A stretch of 64,000 bases of DNA, taken from NCBI RefSeq assembly GCF_900108475.1, contig NZ_FNWO01000010.1, positions 97,695-161,694 of the forward strand, written 5' to 3'. Position 1 is the stretch's first letter, and each line of letters begins with the position of its first letter. This stretch comes from Magnetospirillum fulvum. GTDB lineage: Bacteria; Pseudomonadota; Alphaproteobacteria; Rhodospirillales; Magnetospirillaceae. Of this stretch, positions 48,272 through 57,768 are shown piece after piece. The position numbers and the translations under genes are program-made. The notes under the pieces are model-generated. The model worked only from the letters and a program-made list of their open reading frames with translations. It had not been told where the DNA came from and searched no databases.

Positions 48272-49026
48272 GGCGCGGGCGCGTGCGCCTGCGCCTGTTG
48301 TCCACCACGGCCTGGGCGTTGCTGATTTCGTTGGCGTTGCATCTGGTGGCGTTTGTCGGCGTGTGGCGGTTGCAGATCGACCTGCCCCCCGAGCCAAAGG
48401 CCGAGCGGGTGACGATCGTCGAACTGACCCCCCAGCCGGTTCCGCCGCCCACCCCGCCCGCACCGCCGCCGCCTCCTCCGCCTCCTCCGCCGCCGCAATC
48501 ACCCGACGCCAAGTCCGATCCCAAGGCGAAGCCGATCCCAAAGCCGCCGCCGCCGCAACTGAACTCCGCCCCGCTTGGCCCACGCTCCTCGGGGGAGAAA
48601 TCCGGGGCAGGGGCCGTGCGCCATGGCGAAGGATTGGTCAGCCTCGAAAGCGCCGGAAGCCGCAAACCACCCGCGCCGGTGCGGGGGGGCCTCAGCCAGA
48701 GTGCGCAGGATTTCATCCTGGCCCAGATCCTGAAGATGTGGCGGTTCAATACTCTGGCGATCAAGGGCAAGGGCGTGGTGATCTCGGCGGTGATCGAGAT
48801 CAATGGCGACGGCACCCTGGGCGGGTCGATGAACCGCTCGGCACCGTGGAATCCCGGTGCGGTGATTTCCGACTATGACCGCCTGCCGCCCGACAGCCCG
48901 CTCCGCCGCGCGCTGGAATCCTATCTGCTGGCGCTGCGGCTGGCCCAGCCGCTGACCCTGCCGCCCGACGACGGCAAGGGCTGGCCGCGCCGGATGACGC
49001 TCCGTTTCGCCATCGACGATTTGTAA
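48256..49026 (+). CDS. TonB/TolA-like energy transducer with polyproline stretch
   Basis: The 256-aa inner-membrane protein has one N-terminal helix (STTAWALLISLALHLVAFVGV), then a proline-rich spacer with an 11-proline run near residues 70-80 followed by K-P repeats. A C-terminal TonB/TolA-like domain follows (SAQDFILAQILKMWRFNT, VVISAVIEINGDGTLGGSM). The layout matches proteins that span the periplasm to reach outer-membrane partners. The start is GTG 48256, inside the end of the GT9 gene. No exbB/exbD is in the window, so a TolA-like role is equally possible. Confidence 0.72.
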   Translation: MGQPVRRGRVRLRLLSTTAWALLISLALHLVAFVGVWRLQIDLPPEPKAERVTIVELTPQPVPPPTPPAPPPPPPPPPPPQSPDAKSDPKAKPIPKPPPPQLNSAPLGPRSSGEKSGAGAVRHGEGLVSLESAGSRKPPAPVRGGLSQSAQDFILAQILKMWRFNTLAIKGKGVVISAVIEINGDGTLGGSMNRSAPWNPGAVISDYDRLPPDSPLRRALESYLLALRLAQPLTLPPDDGKGWPRRMTLRFAIDDL

Positions 49027-49036
49027 GGAGAGCTTA

Positions 49037-49166
49037 TACCAAGCTGCATCATGCAGCTTGTAGGCCCAAGGGGCCGCGCGCCCCATGGCGCGGAGCCAAG
49101 CGAACGGAGTGAGCGCCCGGCGAATGAGGGCCTGCGCGGATCGATTTCGATCAGCGCAGCTTGGTA
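49037..49166. mobile_element. MITE-like element, 130 bp, with 11-bp terminal inverted repeats
   Basis: TACCAAGCTGC at 49037-49047 is repeated inverted at 49156-49166. TTA directly flanks both ends (49034-49036 and 49167-49169), as a 3-bp target duplication would. Inside are subterminal hairpins AAGCTGCAT-C-ATGCAGCTT (49041-49059) and GATCGA-TT-TCGATC (49139-49152). It has no coding capacity and lies between converging genes; the right TTA is the stop codon of chrR on the minus strand. Confidence 0.65.
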
Positions 49167-49802
49167 TTACCCCGCGAACGGGCTTAATAGACGGCCCAGC
49201 AGCCCGGTCGGGCGAATCGGGTCGTCGCCGACGCACAGGCACAGGCAGGCGGTGTCGGCATCGGCGACCGGGCGATAGGTTCGGTTGGCAGCCTCGACCG
49301 CGAAATCGCCGGGACGGTAATGGCCGGACTCGTCGCGATAGGCTCCCTGCAATACCACGTTGAGCTCGGCGGCGGCGTGGCGATGGCGGGGCGAGACGAT
49401 ACCGGCTTCCATCCGGATCAACTTGGCCTGGGCGCGGTCGGAGCGGATCAAGATCGCCTGGTCGATGCCGGGAGAGAGGGGCCGCCAGGACAGGCTGGCC
49501 GGATCGCCGCCGCAATAGGCCCCGATCGGGCCGGGCAGGGCAGAGCCGCGCGCGGGCGGGCAGGGCACGGGCGGGGTGCGGTCGAGCCGGGCCAGGGTGC
49601 GGGCCAAGGCATCGTCGGCCATCGCGCAGACGGGCAGGGATTCGAGGTGGGCTCCGGCCAGGGCTTCGAGCCGGGTCACCTCGGCCCGGCAGCGCGGGCA
49701 GAAGGCGAGGTGGGTGGCGACGGCCAGCGCCGTCGGCTCGTCCATCGCTCCGGCGGCATAGGCCGCCAGCAACGCATCGGAAGGGTGGAAGGAGGCGCTC
49801 AT
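49167..49802 (-). CDS. chrR: ChrR-like cupin anti-sigma factor
   Basis: A zinc-binding anti-sigma factor that holds its cognate ECF sigma factor until singlet oxygen or related stress. The 211-aa protein has the N-terminal zinc anti-sigma motif HLAFCPRC (H-x3-C-x2-C) and a C-terminal cupin domain with RHRHAAAELNVVLQGAYRD and YRPGDFAVE. It overlaps rpoE by four bases. Its stop codon coincides with the flanking TTA of the MITE-like element, so the very C-terminus (SPFAG) could have been set by that insertion. Confidence 0.9.
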   Translation of the reverse strand: MSASFHPSDALLAAYAAGAMDEPTALAVATHLAFCPRCRAEVTRLEALAGAHLESLPVCAMADDALARTLARLDRTPPVPCPPARGSALPGPIGAYCGGDPASLSWRPLSPGIDQAILIRSDRAQAKLIRMEAGIVSPRHRHAAAELNVVLQGAYRDESGHYRPGDFAVEAANRTYRPVADADTACLCLCVGDDPIRPTGLLGRLLSPFAG

Positions 49803-50383
49803 CGGCTTTCTCCCAACAGGGCCTTGATCCGCCCCATCGCCAGTCTCATGCGGGATTTAACGGTTCCCAGCGGCACATCGAGCCGGGAGGCGATCTCGGC
49901 GTGGGGCACGTCCTCGAAGAAGGACAGCGCCACCACCCGCGCCTGATCCGGCGGCAAATGGGTCAAAGCGTCGCGCACCCGCTGCTCGCGCCGTCCGGTC
50001 TCCAACGCCTCGTCGGCGGGCGGGGCCGGGTCGACCACCAGATCGGGATCGTCCGGGTCGATCTCGGGCCGTCGCTCGTGGCGCAGTCGGTCGATCCGCA
50101 GATTGCGGGCAATCGTGAAAATCCAGGTGCTCGCCCCGGCCCGTTCGGGATCGAACGCCGCCGCCTTGCTCCAGACCGCCAGCATCGTTTCCTGGGCCAG
50201 TTCCTCGGCCACCGTATCCTCGGTGCCCAGGCGGCGCAGATAGGATTTGATCCGGGGCGCGTAGAAACGGAACAGATCGGCGAAGGCGGCCTGATCGCGG
50301 GATTGGGCCACCGCCCGCAAGCGAGCGTTCATCGCCTGGGCTTGCGGGTCCGGGTCCGCCGGGGCGTTGTCGCGCGCGACCAT
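49799..50383 (-). CDS. rpoE: ECF sigma factor, RpoE type paired with ChrR
   Basis: The 194-aa sigma-70 family ECF factor has region 2 (AFADLFRFYAPRIKSYLRRLG, EELAQETMLAVWSKA, ASTWIFTIARNLRIDRLR) and region 4 (ALTHLPPDQARVVALSFFEDVPHAEIASRLDVPLGTVKSRMRLAM). Its coupling to a ChrR cupin protein matches the RpoE-ChrR singlet-oxygen response pair of Rhodobacter. The stop overlaps chrR. A small ORF lies 93 bases upstream on the same strand. I could not place a convincing RpoE-type promoter upstream. Confidence 0.92.
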   Translation of the reverse strand: MVARDNAPADPDPQAQAMNARLRAVAQSRDQAAFADLFRFYAPRIKSYLRRLGTEDTVAEELAQETMLAVWSKAAAFDPERAGASTWIFTIARNLRIDRLRHERRPEIDPDDPDLVVDPAPPADEALETGRREQRVRDALTHLPPDQARVVALSFFEDVPHAEIASRLDVPLGTVKSRMRLAMGRIKALLGESR

Positions 50384-50476
50384 GATCCTCCCGTCTTGTT
50401 ATCGGCGGGCCGAGCGGAGAATGCTCCGGCTCGGCCCCGGACCGATCATCGGCGCGACGGGAGGAAAAAGCCAGCA

Positions 50477-50632
50477 TCAGCCAGCTCCGGCCGCCATCCG
50501 CTCGTAGCTGATCGCCAGCGAGCGCAGCACCGGACCGGCTCCGTCATGGCCATTGGCGATGTCGCGCAGCGCGCGGGCCAGGGCGATCAGGGTGGTCTTG
50601 TCGGCAGAGCGGGAAATCGTCGAAGCCATCAT
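50477..50632 (-). CDS. Small protein, 51 aa, upstream of rpoE
   Basis: A short open frame runs from ATG 50632 (or 50629) to TGA 50477, encoding MMASTISRSADKTTLIALAR and continuing as a mainly helical, Leu/Ala-rich chain that ends AISYERMAAGAG. A GGAGACC Shine-Dalgarno sits just before the ATG, with codon use like its neighbours. It has no Cys and no signal peptide. It is not homologous to anything that I recognise. It may be the first gene of the rpoE-chrR transcript. Confidence 0.6.
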   Translation of the reverse strand: MMASTISRSADKTTLIALARALRDIANGHDGAGPVLRSLAISYERMAAGAG

Positions 50633-50711
50633 CGGTCTCCTTGGAGAGCGTCGGTTATGATGGTTCTACGCGGCCCCGGCCGGGTTGGATCACCGGCCGG
50701 AGCAAAAAAGA

Positions 50712-51140
50712 TCAGGGGAAGCCGCCGCCGTCGGCATGGGATTGCTTGCCGTCGGTCAGGTGAAGGTCGATCTCGCTGACCGGACAGGGGGCGACACCGG
50801 TGCTGCGCCCGCCCAGCGGCCGGACTACCGTCTCGACCATGCATTGCTGCGAGCAGACTTCGGAGCAGACTTCGATGCGGTTTTCCCACATTTCGGTGGC
50901 GGCCTGGACGACATAGCCGTGCATCGCCCGCGCATCCTCGTCGGAATAGCGGCCGCCCAGCGCCTTGGTGTAGTCGGCGATTATCCGGTCGGGCGAGATG
51001 TCGGAACAGCCGCAATTGGCGACCAGCCCCAGAAAGCGGCCCATCCGGCCGTACCAGGCCGGCTGTTCCGGCGGCGGCAGACAGCCGGGCAGCAGCAGCA
51101 GCAACCCCAGCGCCAGCGCGAACGCGGCGCGGGCTGTCAT
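50712..51140 (-). CDS. Cys-rich lipoprotein of unknown function
   Basis: The 142-aa precursor starts MTARAAFALALGLLLLLPGC, a lipoprotein signal with Cys20 as the likely lipidated residue. The mature domain carries six further Cys (ANCGCSD, CSEVCSQQC, APCPVSE), unusual for such a short protein and suggestive of disulfides or metal binding. No family is recognised. Its ATG overlaps the stop of the next upstream gene by four bases, so the two unknown genes are coupled. Confidence 0.65.
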   Translation of the reverse strand: MTARAAFALALGLLLLLPGCLPPPEQPAWYGRMGRFLGLVANCGCSDISPDRIIADYTKALGGRYSDEDARAMHGYVVQAATEMWENRIEVCSEVCSQQCMVETVVRPLGGRSTGVAPCPVSEIDLHLTDGKQSHADGGGFP

Positions 51141-51460
51141 GCCGCGACCCGTTCGATATGGTCGGCCAGCCGCGCCAGCGCCGCCGACAACAGGCGATGG
51201 TCGTTGGCGTCGAGCACGGCGGCCATGATCGCGGCGGCTTCGTCGCTCAACAGGTCGATCGCCTGGAGCGCGGGCAGGACGCCGTCTTCGGCCAACAGGT
51301 CGAGCGCGGTACGGAAGACGCGGTGTCGCCCGCCGCGCGATTCCTCGCCCAACATCTCGGCCAGGGCGTCGGGACAGGGTTGCTTGCGGTGGACGCGAAA
51401 GGCGAGACCTCGCAGTAAGCGAGCTTTTTCAATTGGGTCGAGAGAATCGTTGCGGGCCAT
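51137..51460 (-). CDS. Small cytosolic protein of unknown function
   Basis: The 107-aa, mostly helical, Leu/Ala-rich protein starts MARNDSLDPIEKARLLRGLA and contains RHRVFRTALDLLAEDGVLPA and AAIMAAVLDANDHRLL. There is no signal peptide, membrane helix or known motif. It is translationally coupled (ATGA) to the Cys-rich lipoprotein downstream. The pairing of a cytosolic helical protein with a lipoprotein gives no clear function. Confidence 0.6.
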   Translation of the reverse strand: MARNDSLDPIEKARLLRGLAFRVHRKQPCPDALAEMLGEESRGGRHRVFRTALDLLAEDGVLPALQAIDLLSDEAAAIMAAVLDANDHRLLSAALARLADHIERVAA

Positions 51461-51616
51461 GATGGACGCTCCTGCTCCGGCTGACTCCGGGCACGCAACC
51501 TTCGCTCCCGCACCTGGGGTGCGTCAACCTTTTCACGATACCGATTGACCGGCTCTGAAATCGGGTACCTTGACCATAGGGTCGGCCTCCCCCCTATAAT
51601 GGCGGGGGGAGGACTC

Positions 51617-52123
51617 ATGCGGGCCAGCGGACCAAGATTTTTGATAGGGTTGTTGCTGCTTTCGGCTGCGCTGCTGCCGATTCCAGCTTTGGCGTCCGAG
51701 GGAAGCGGGCTGCCCTTGCCGCGCTTCGTCTCGTTGCGGTCGGACGAGGTCAATCTGAGAACCGGGCCTGGGGTGCGTTATCCGATCGACTGGATCTACG
51801 CCCGCAAGGATTTGCCGGTCGAGGTGGTGGCCGAGTTCGAATCCTGGCGCAAGATCCGCGACTGGCAGGGGTCCGAGGGCTGGGTTCATCAAAGCATGCT
51901 GTCCAGCCGCCGGATGATGGTGGTGATCGGATCGCCGCGTCCGTTGCGCGCCTCGGATTCGGATTCCGCCGATCCGGTGGCGATGCTGGAGCCGGGCGTG
52001 CTGGGCCGCCTGCTGCAATGCCCGCGCAGCCGCGATTTCTGCCGTGCCGAGATCGGACGCAGCCAGGGATGGCTGCGCCGTGACGAAATCTGGGGCGTCT
52101 ATAAGGGCGAGTGGATCGAATAG
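51617..52123 (+). CDS. Exported SH3-domain protein
   Basis: The 168-aa precursor has a signal peptide (RFLIGLLLLSAALLPIPALA). A bacterial SH3 domain follows, starting VSLRSDEVNLRTGPGVRYPIDW and including WRKIRDWQGSEGWVHQSML. A second SH3-like segment (LEPGVLGRLLQC...GWLRRDEIWGVYKGEWIE) makes up the C-terminus. Such proteins bind peptidoglycan or cell-wall peptides in the periplasm. GGGGAGGA directly precedes ATG 51617. Confidence 0.85.
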   Translation: MRASGPRFLIGLLLLSAALLPIPALASEGSGLPLPRFVSLRSDEVNLRTGPGVRYPIDWIYARKDLPVEVVAEFESWRKIRDWQGSEGWVHQSMLSSRRMMVVIGSPRPLRASDSDSADPVAMLEPGVLGRLLQCPRSRDFCRAEIGRSQGWLRRDEIWGVYKGEWIE

Positions 52124-52135
52124 ATCCGGATTCCG

Positions 52136-53218
52136 CTAGGGCGCGGCGGTCTCGGCGGCTCGCGCGTTCGACTTCTGATACTTGTTCAGTCCCTCGGCCA
52201 TCGCGGCGGAGAACCAGTCGTTGGCAACCGGTGCGGCGGCGGCATTCTTCGTGCCGTCGGTCTGGGGGCTATCGGCCTGGGCGGCGGCGATCGGAGCGGC
52301 ATTGGCCGGGGCGATCAATCCCGACTGAGGCCGCGCCCCGGTGACGGGAAGCGCCGACCGTCCGCTATTGCCCGAGACCGAGGTGGCGACCGCTGGCGGC
52401 GAGCGGGTGGCGAGTGGGGTGGTGCGCGGTGGCATCGTCAACACCCGGCTTTGTCGGCTGGTCCAGGCATTGGCCGAGGCTGCGGTGGCAGCGACCGAGA
52501 TTGCGGCGGGCTCGCTGGCGGCCTGAGTCGTTTGAGCCGCTTGAGCGGTCTCGCCGGACGGGGCGGCGGCGGCGCTGGTGCTGACCGGGGCGCGCGGCAT
52601 CGCGGCGGGGGCGGCGGGTTCGTCGCCGATCATGTCGGCCAGGATGATCGGGCGGGCGTCGGTGCTGGTGGCGGTTTTAGTCTCGGTGGTTTTGGTCTCG
52701 GCGGTTTTAGTCTCGGTGGTTTTGGCCTCGGCGGTTTGGGCCTGCGCCGGATCGTCCGTGGCCGCTTGGGCCTGGGCGGGAGGCGGAACGGCCTGGGCCA
52801 AGGCGGTGCCGCTGCCGCTGCCATCCGGTGTCGATTCGTCGCGGAACAGGGCCAGCACATGCCCGCCCGCCGTGGCTCCGGTGCTTTCCTCGACCACGCC
52901 ACTGATCGCCGCGCCGATCAGCCCGATCACGCCGCCGAACAGCGCTCCTCCGGTCAGACGGGCGGCAATGCCGATCTTGTCTCCGGACAGTTCGCGATAG
53001 ACGTCGTTGACCAGCGGGATATGTTGCAGCGGATTGACGACGTCGAGCAGATCCCAGAACGAGGGGCTGTCGTCTTCGGCCCCGAACATCCCGATATGGC
53101 TGGTTTTCCCGGTCGTCGAAGCCGCAGACGCAGTTTCGGCGTTTTCCGACGGCAGCGTCGGAATCAGGGAATCGATTGGATTCGAAGGCCGAACAGAAGA
53201 CGTTGCGGAGACCGACAT
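52136..53218 (-). CDS. Low-complexity protein with glycine-rich membrane segment
   Basis: The 360-aa product has an N-terminal Ser/Thr-rich region, then a conserved-looking block FWDLLDVVNPLQHIPLVNDVY and a Gly/Ala membrane-like stretch (LTGGALFGGVIGLIGAAISG, about 84-103). A long Ala/Thr/Pro-rich tail follows, with a tandem T-E-T-K-T-A repeat near residues 165-185. No known function. GAGGTGA upstream supports ATG 53218; the longer open frame adds 13 residues without a site. It converges with the SH3 protein gene at a 12-base gap. Confidence 0.65.
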   Translation of the reverse strand: MSVSATSSVRPSNPIDSLIPTLPSENAETASAASTTGKTSHIGMFGAEDDSPSFWDLLDVVNPLQHIPLVNDVYRELSGDKIGIAARLTGGALFGGVIGLIGAAISGVVEESTGATAGGHVLALFRDESTPDGSGSGTALAQAVPPPAQAQAATDDPAQAQTAEAKTTETKTAETKTTETKTATSTDARPIILADMIGDEPAAPAAMPRAPVSTSAAAAPSGETAQAAQTTQAASEPAAISVAATAASANAWTSRQSRVLTMPPRTTPLATRSPPAVATSVSGNSGRSALPVTGARPQSGLIAPANAAPIAAAQADSPQTDGTKNAAAAPVANDWFSAAMAEGLNKYQKSNARAAETAAP

Positions 53219-53360
53219 CGCGTCACCTCGGGGACTGGGGCGACGTATTATCTGCAAGAGCGATGCCAGGTCGAGGAAGGGCGGAAAGTCTGGGTCTGCC
53301 GTCCGCGGCGGCGCTCCCCCGACGGCCAGATGCCGCCGGGGGGAAGATTCTGCCCGGTCG

Positions 53361-53906
53361 TTATTTCTTCTTGGGCTTGCTGGCCAAGGCCCGCTCGATC
53401 CCCTGCTGGATGATCTCGCCGGCCTTTTCCGGGCCGCCCCAGCCCTTCAACTGGACCCACTTGCCGACTTCGAGGTCCTTGTAATGGACAAAGAAGTGCT
53501 CGATCTGCTGGACCAGAATCTTGGGCAGGTCTTCATAGCTGTTCACGCCGTCATAGAACGGGTGCAGCTTGGAATGGGGCACGGCCAGGATCTTCTCGTC
53601 CATGCCGCCTTCGTCTTCCATCAGCAGCACGCCGATCGGGCGCGAGCGCATCACCGCGCCGACGGCAACCGGGGTGCGTCCGACCACCATGATATCGACG
53701 GGGTCGCCGTCTTCGGACAGGGTGTGGGGAACGAAGCCGTAATTGACCGGATAGTACATCGCGGTGTTGAGGAAGCGGTCGACGTACATCGCGCCGGATT
53801 CCTTGTCGATCTCGTATTTGACCGGATCGCCGTTCAACGGGATCTCGACGATCACGTTGACGTCGCGAGGCGGGTTCTTACCGATCGGAATCTTCTTGAG
53901 GTCCAT
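53361..53906 (-). CDS. ppa: Inorganic pyrophosphatase (family I)
   Basis: It hydrolyses PPi to phosphate in the cytosol. The 181-aa protein has the family I sequence: VIVEIPLNGDPVKYEIDKES, AMYYPVNYGFVPHTLSEDGDPVDIMV with the signature D-x-D-P-x-D, and KILAVPHSKL. ATG 53906 (MDLKKIPIGKN) is chosen because the preceding residues of the open frame are not conserved. The same window encodes a PPi-using PFK, so PPi is both hydrolysed and used as energy donor in this organism. Confidence 0.95.
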   Translation of the reverse strand: MDLKKIPIGKNPPRDVNVIVEIPLNGDPVKYEIDKESGAMYVDRFLNTAMYYPVNYGFVPHTLSEDGDPVDIMVVGRTPVAVGAVMRSRPIGVLLMEDEGGMDEKILAVPHSKLHPFYDGVNSYEDLPKILVQQIEHFFVHYKDLEVGKWVQLKGWGGPEKAGEIIQQGIERALASKPKKK

Positions 53907-54086
53907 GGGATTGGTCAGTCCTGTCAGAGAAGTACGTGAGGCCGCCGCGGCAAAAGCGGGGCCTCGGACAGCGCGCCGACCCGGCCCGTGACGGCCTTGG
54001 TCGGTGCGAAAGCAAAATCCCCGGTGGATATGGTTTTGCCCCTCCCACAGGAGCGCCCCCGAGGATGAGCCCGCCGACAGCACGAT

Positions 54087-55424
54087 TCAACCATGCTGGG
54101 GCGGCTCGGTCCGGTAATGGCGGGCCAGCCAGGGCAAAAGCAGCAGAGCGGGCAGCGTCACCACCGTGGTAATCAGAAAAAAATCGACCCAGCCGAAACG
54201 GTCGGCCAGCCAGCCGCTGGTCGAGGCGAACAGCGTCCGCCCCACCGCCGTCAACGACGACAACAAGGCGTACTGGGTCGCAGTATAGGCCACATTGCAC
54301 AATCCGGACAGATAGGCCACCAACGCCGATCCGGCCATTCCGGCGGTCAGGTTCTCGGCGAAGACACAGACCGCCAGAGCGGTGACATTATGCCCGGCCA
54401 TCGCCTGAACGACATAGAACAGATTGCCAAGCGATTGCAGCACGCCGAACAGCAGCAACGCCCGCATCACGCCCATCCGGGCGATCAGGGCGCCGCCGAT
54501 CAGGGTTCCGGCGATGGTCGCGCCAAAGCCGAAGATCTTGCTGACCCAGGCGATTTCTTCCAGGGCGAAGCCGCTTTCGATATAGAGCGTGTTGGCCATC
54601 GCCCCGGCCATAGCCTCGCCGGTCTTGTAGCCGACGACAAACAACAGCACCGCCCACCACACCGGCCGCGACATGAATTCGGCGAACGGGCAGACCACCG
54701 CGCTATACAGCCAGCCAGCCAGCCGGGCGACGTTTCCCTGCAAATCGGGACGGCGGGCCAGGAAGGCGGCGGCGCGCTCCTCGCGCTCGCGGGTGGCGGG
54801 CGATACGACGACCGCCGGTTCGGGGCCGAACAGGAACACCGCCAGCCCCACCGCCACCAACGCCGCCATCGTCGCATAGGCGGCAAACCAGCCCCAGGCC
54901 GAGGCGACGAACAGCGCGCCCGCGCCCGAGGCCAGCATCGCGAGGCGATAGCCGGTCTGGACCGCGCCCGCGCCCGGACCCTGGGCCTCGGGGGGCAGGA
55001 TTTCGACGCGGTAGGCGTCGATCACGATATCCTGGCTGGCCGACAGGAACGCGACGCCCAGGGCCAGACATCCGGTCACCCACAGATTGTGGGCGGGATC
55101 GGTCGCTCCCAGCGCCAGAATCGCGCCGATCAGAAGACACTGAATCGTGATGCCCCAACTGCGCCGCCGCCCCAGCCGCTTGGTCAGCACCGGCAGGCTC
55201 AGCCGGTCGATCAGCGGCGACCACAGGAATTTCAGCGCATAGGGTGTCCCGACCAGGGCAAAGGCCCCAATCGCGCTGCGGCTGATTCCCTCGCCTTTCA
55301 GCCAAGCCGACAGGGTGGAAAAGGTCAGCAGCAGGGGCAGCCCGCTGGAAAAGCCCAGCAGCAGAACCAGCATCACCCGCCGGTCGAGATAGGCGGCGAA
55401 GGCGGCGGACCAGCTTCGTTTCAT
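54087..55424 (-). CDS. ampG: AmpG-like MFS permease (muropeptide transport)
   Basis: The 445-aa protein has about 12 membrane helices and the AmpG pattern: VMLVLLLGFSSGLPLLLTFS, GTPYALKFLWSPLIDRLS, GRRRSWG, SQDIVIDAYRVEIL and KTGEAMAGAMANTLYIESGF. AmpG imports GlcNAc-anhydroMurNAc peptides for wall recycling. ATG 55424 gives the conserved short cytosolic N-terminus; the longer open frame runs into the dnaK regulatory region. It is divergent from dnaK. Confidence 0.87.
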   Translation of the reverse strand: MKRSWSAAFAAYLDRRVMLVLLLGFSSGLPLLLTFSTLSAWLKGEGISRSAIGAFALVGTPYALKFLWSPLIDRLSLPVLTKRLGRRRSWGITIQCLLIGAILALGATDPAHNLWVTGCLALGVAFLSASQDIVIDAYRVEILPPEAQGPGAGAVQTGYRLAMLASGAGALFVASAWGWFAAYATMAALVAVGLAVFLFGPEPAVVVSPATREREERAAAFLARRPDLQGNVARLAGWLYSAVVCPFAEFMSRPVWWAVLLFVVGYKTGEAMAGAMANTLYIESGFALEEIAWVSKIFGFGATIAGTLIGGALIARMGVMRALLLFGVLQSLGNLFYVVQAMAGHNVTALAVCVFAENLTAGMAGSALVAYLSGLCNVAYTATQYALLSSLTAVGRTLFASTSGWLADRFGWVDFFLITTVVTLPALLLLPWLARHYRTEPPQHG

Positions 55425-55726
55425 CGGGGGCAGGGGACCAGGATCAGTGGGGGGAAAAAGCAGGCTCCCTGCTATGCCAAAGCGGTCGGTCGGCTGGCAA
55501 GACAATTCGCCCGGACGGTTTCGCTGCGGCCGTCGCGGGCCGGATAAGTTTCGCCATCTTTTTGCCATGGTTGCACGCTCTGCCCCCCGACCTATATAAG
55601 GCGCGGGGGATGGCCGTTTCGGTCGATCCCCGGACAATTTAAAGCGATTCAACCCGGAAGGGGGTCGCGGGGCGGCTGCGCAGACAGCAGAGCCCCGGGG
55701 ATCTGCCGAGCAGGAATGAGGATGAC
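55425..55726. other. ampG-dnaK intergenic region
   Basis: These 302 bases separate divergent genes. They hold the candidate heat-shock promoter of dnaK near the middle (55571-55601), followed by an untranslated leader of about 120 bases. I see no CIRCE element, RNA gene or credible ORF. Confidence 0.6.
55571..55601 (+). promoter_or_regulatory. dnaK: Candidate sigma-32-type promoter of dnaK
   Basis: CCTATATAAG at 55591-55600 matches the alphaproteobacterial RpoH -10 pattern CYTATNTNNG exactly. TTGCAC at 55571-55576 is a plausible, imperfect -35 element. No other good promoter is seen in the gap, and dnaK is a classic RpoH target. Start-site mapping is needed for proof. Confidence 0.55.
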
Positions 55727-57637
<1,911 letters not shown>

Positions 57638-57655
57638 TCCGGCCCGATCGTCTCT

Positions 57656-57683
57656 ACGGCCGACGGGCGATCCCGTCGGCCGT
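57656..57683 (+). terminator. dnaK-dnaJ intergenic hairpin
   Basis: A perfect 12-bp stem with a CGAT loop (57656-57667 with 57672-57683) is followed only by TCGTTCG. With a weak T-tract it more likely lowers read-through or stabilises the dnaK 3' end than fully terminates, making dnaJ less abundant than dnaK. Confidence 0.65.
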
Positions 57684-57768
57684 TCGTTCGCCCCGGCGCC
57701 GCCGCCCCCCGTCGCTTGAAACGGGGGGCACGGCCGTCTGGGCCAGTACCGGATAGCAAGCGAAGCGC

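Noticed and set aside
49041..49059. AAGCTGCAT...ATGCAGCTT as a second PhaR operator
   Set aside because: The CTGC and GCAG arms are five bases apart rather than three or four, and it lies inside the MITE-like element between converging genes, not at a promoter.
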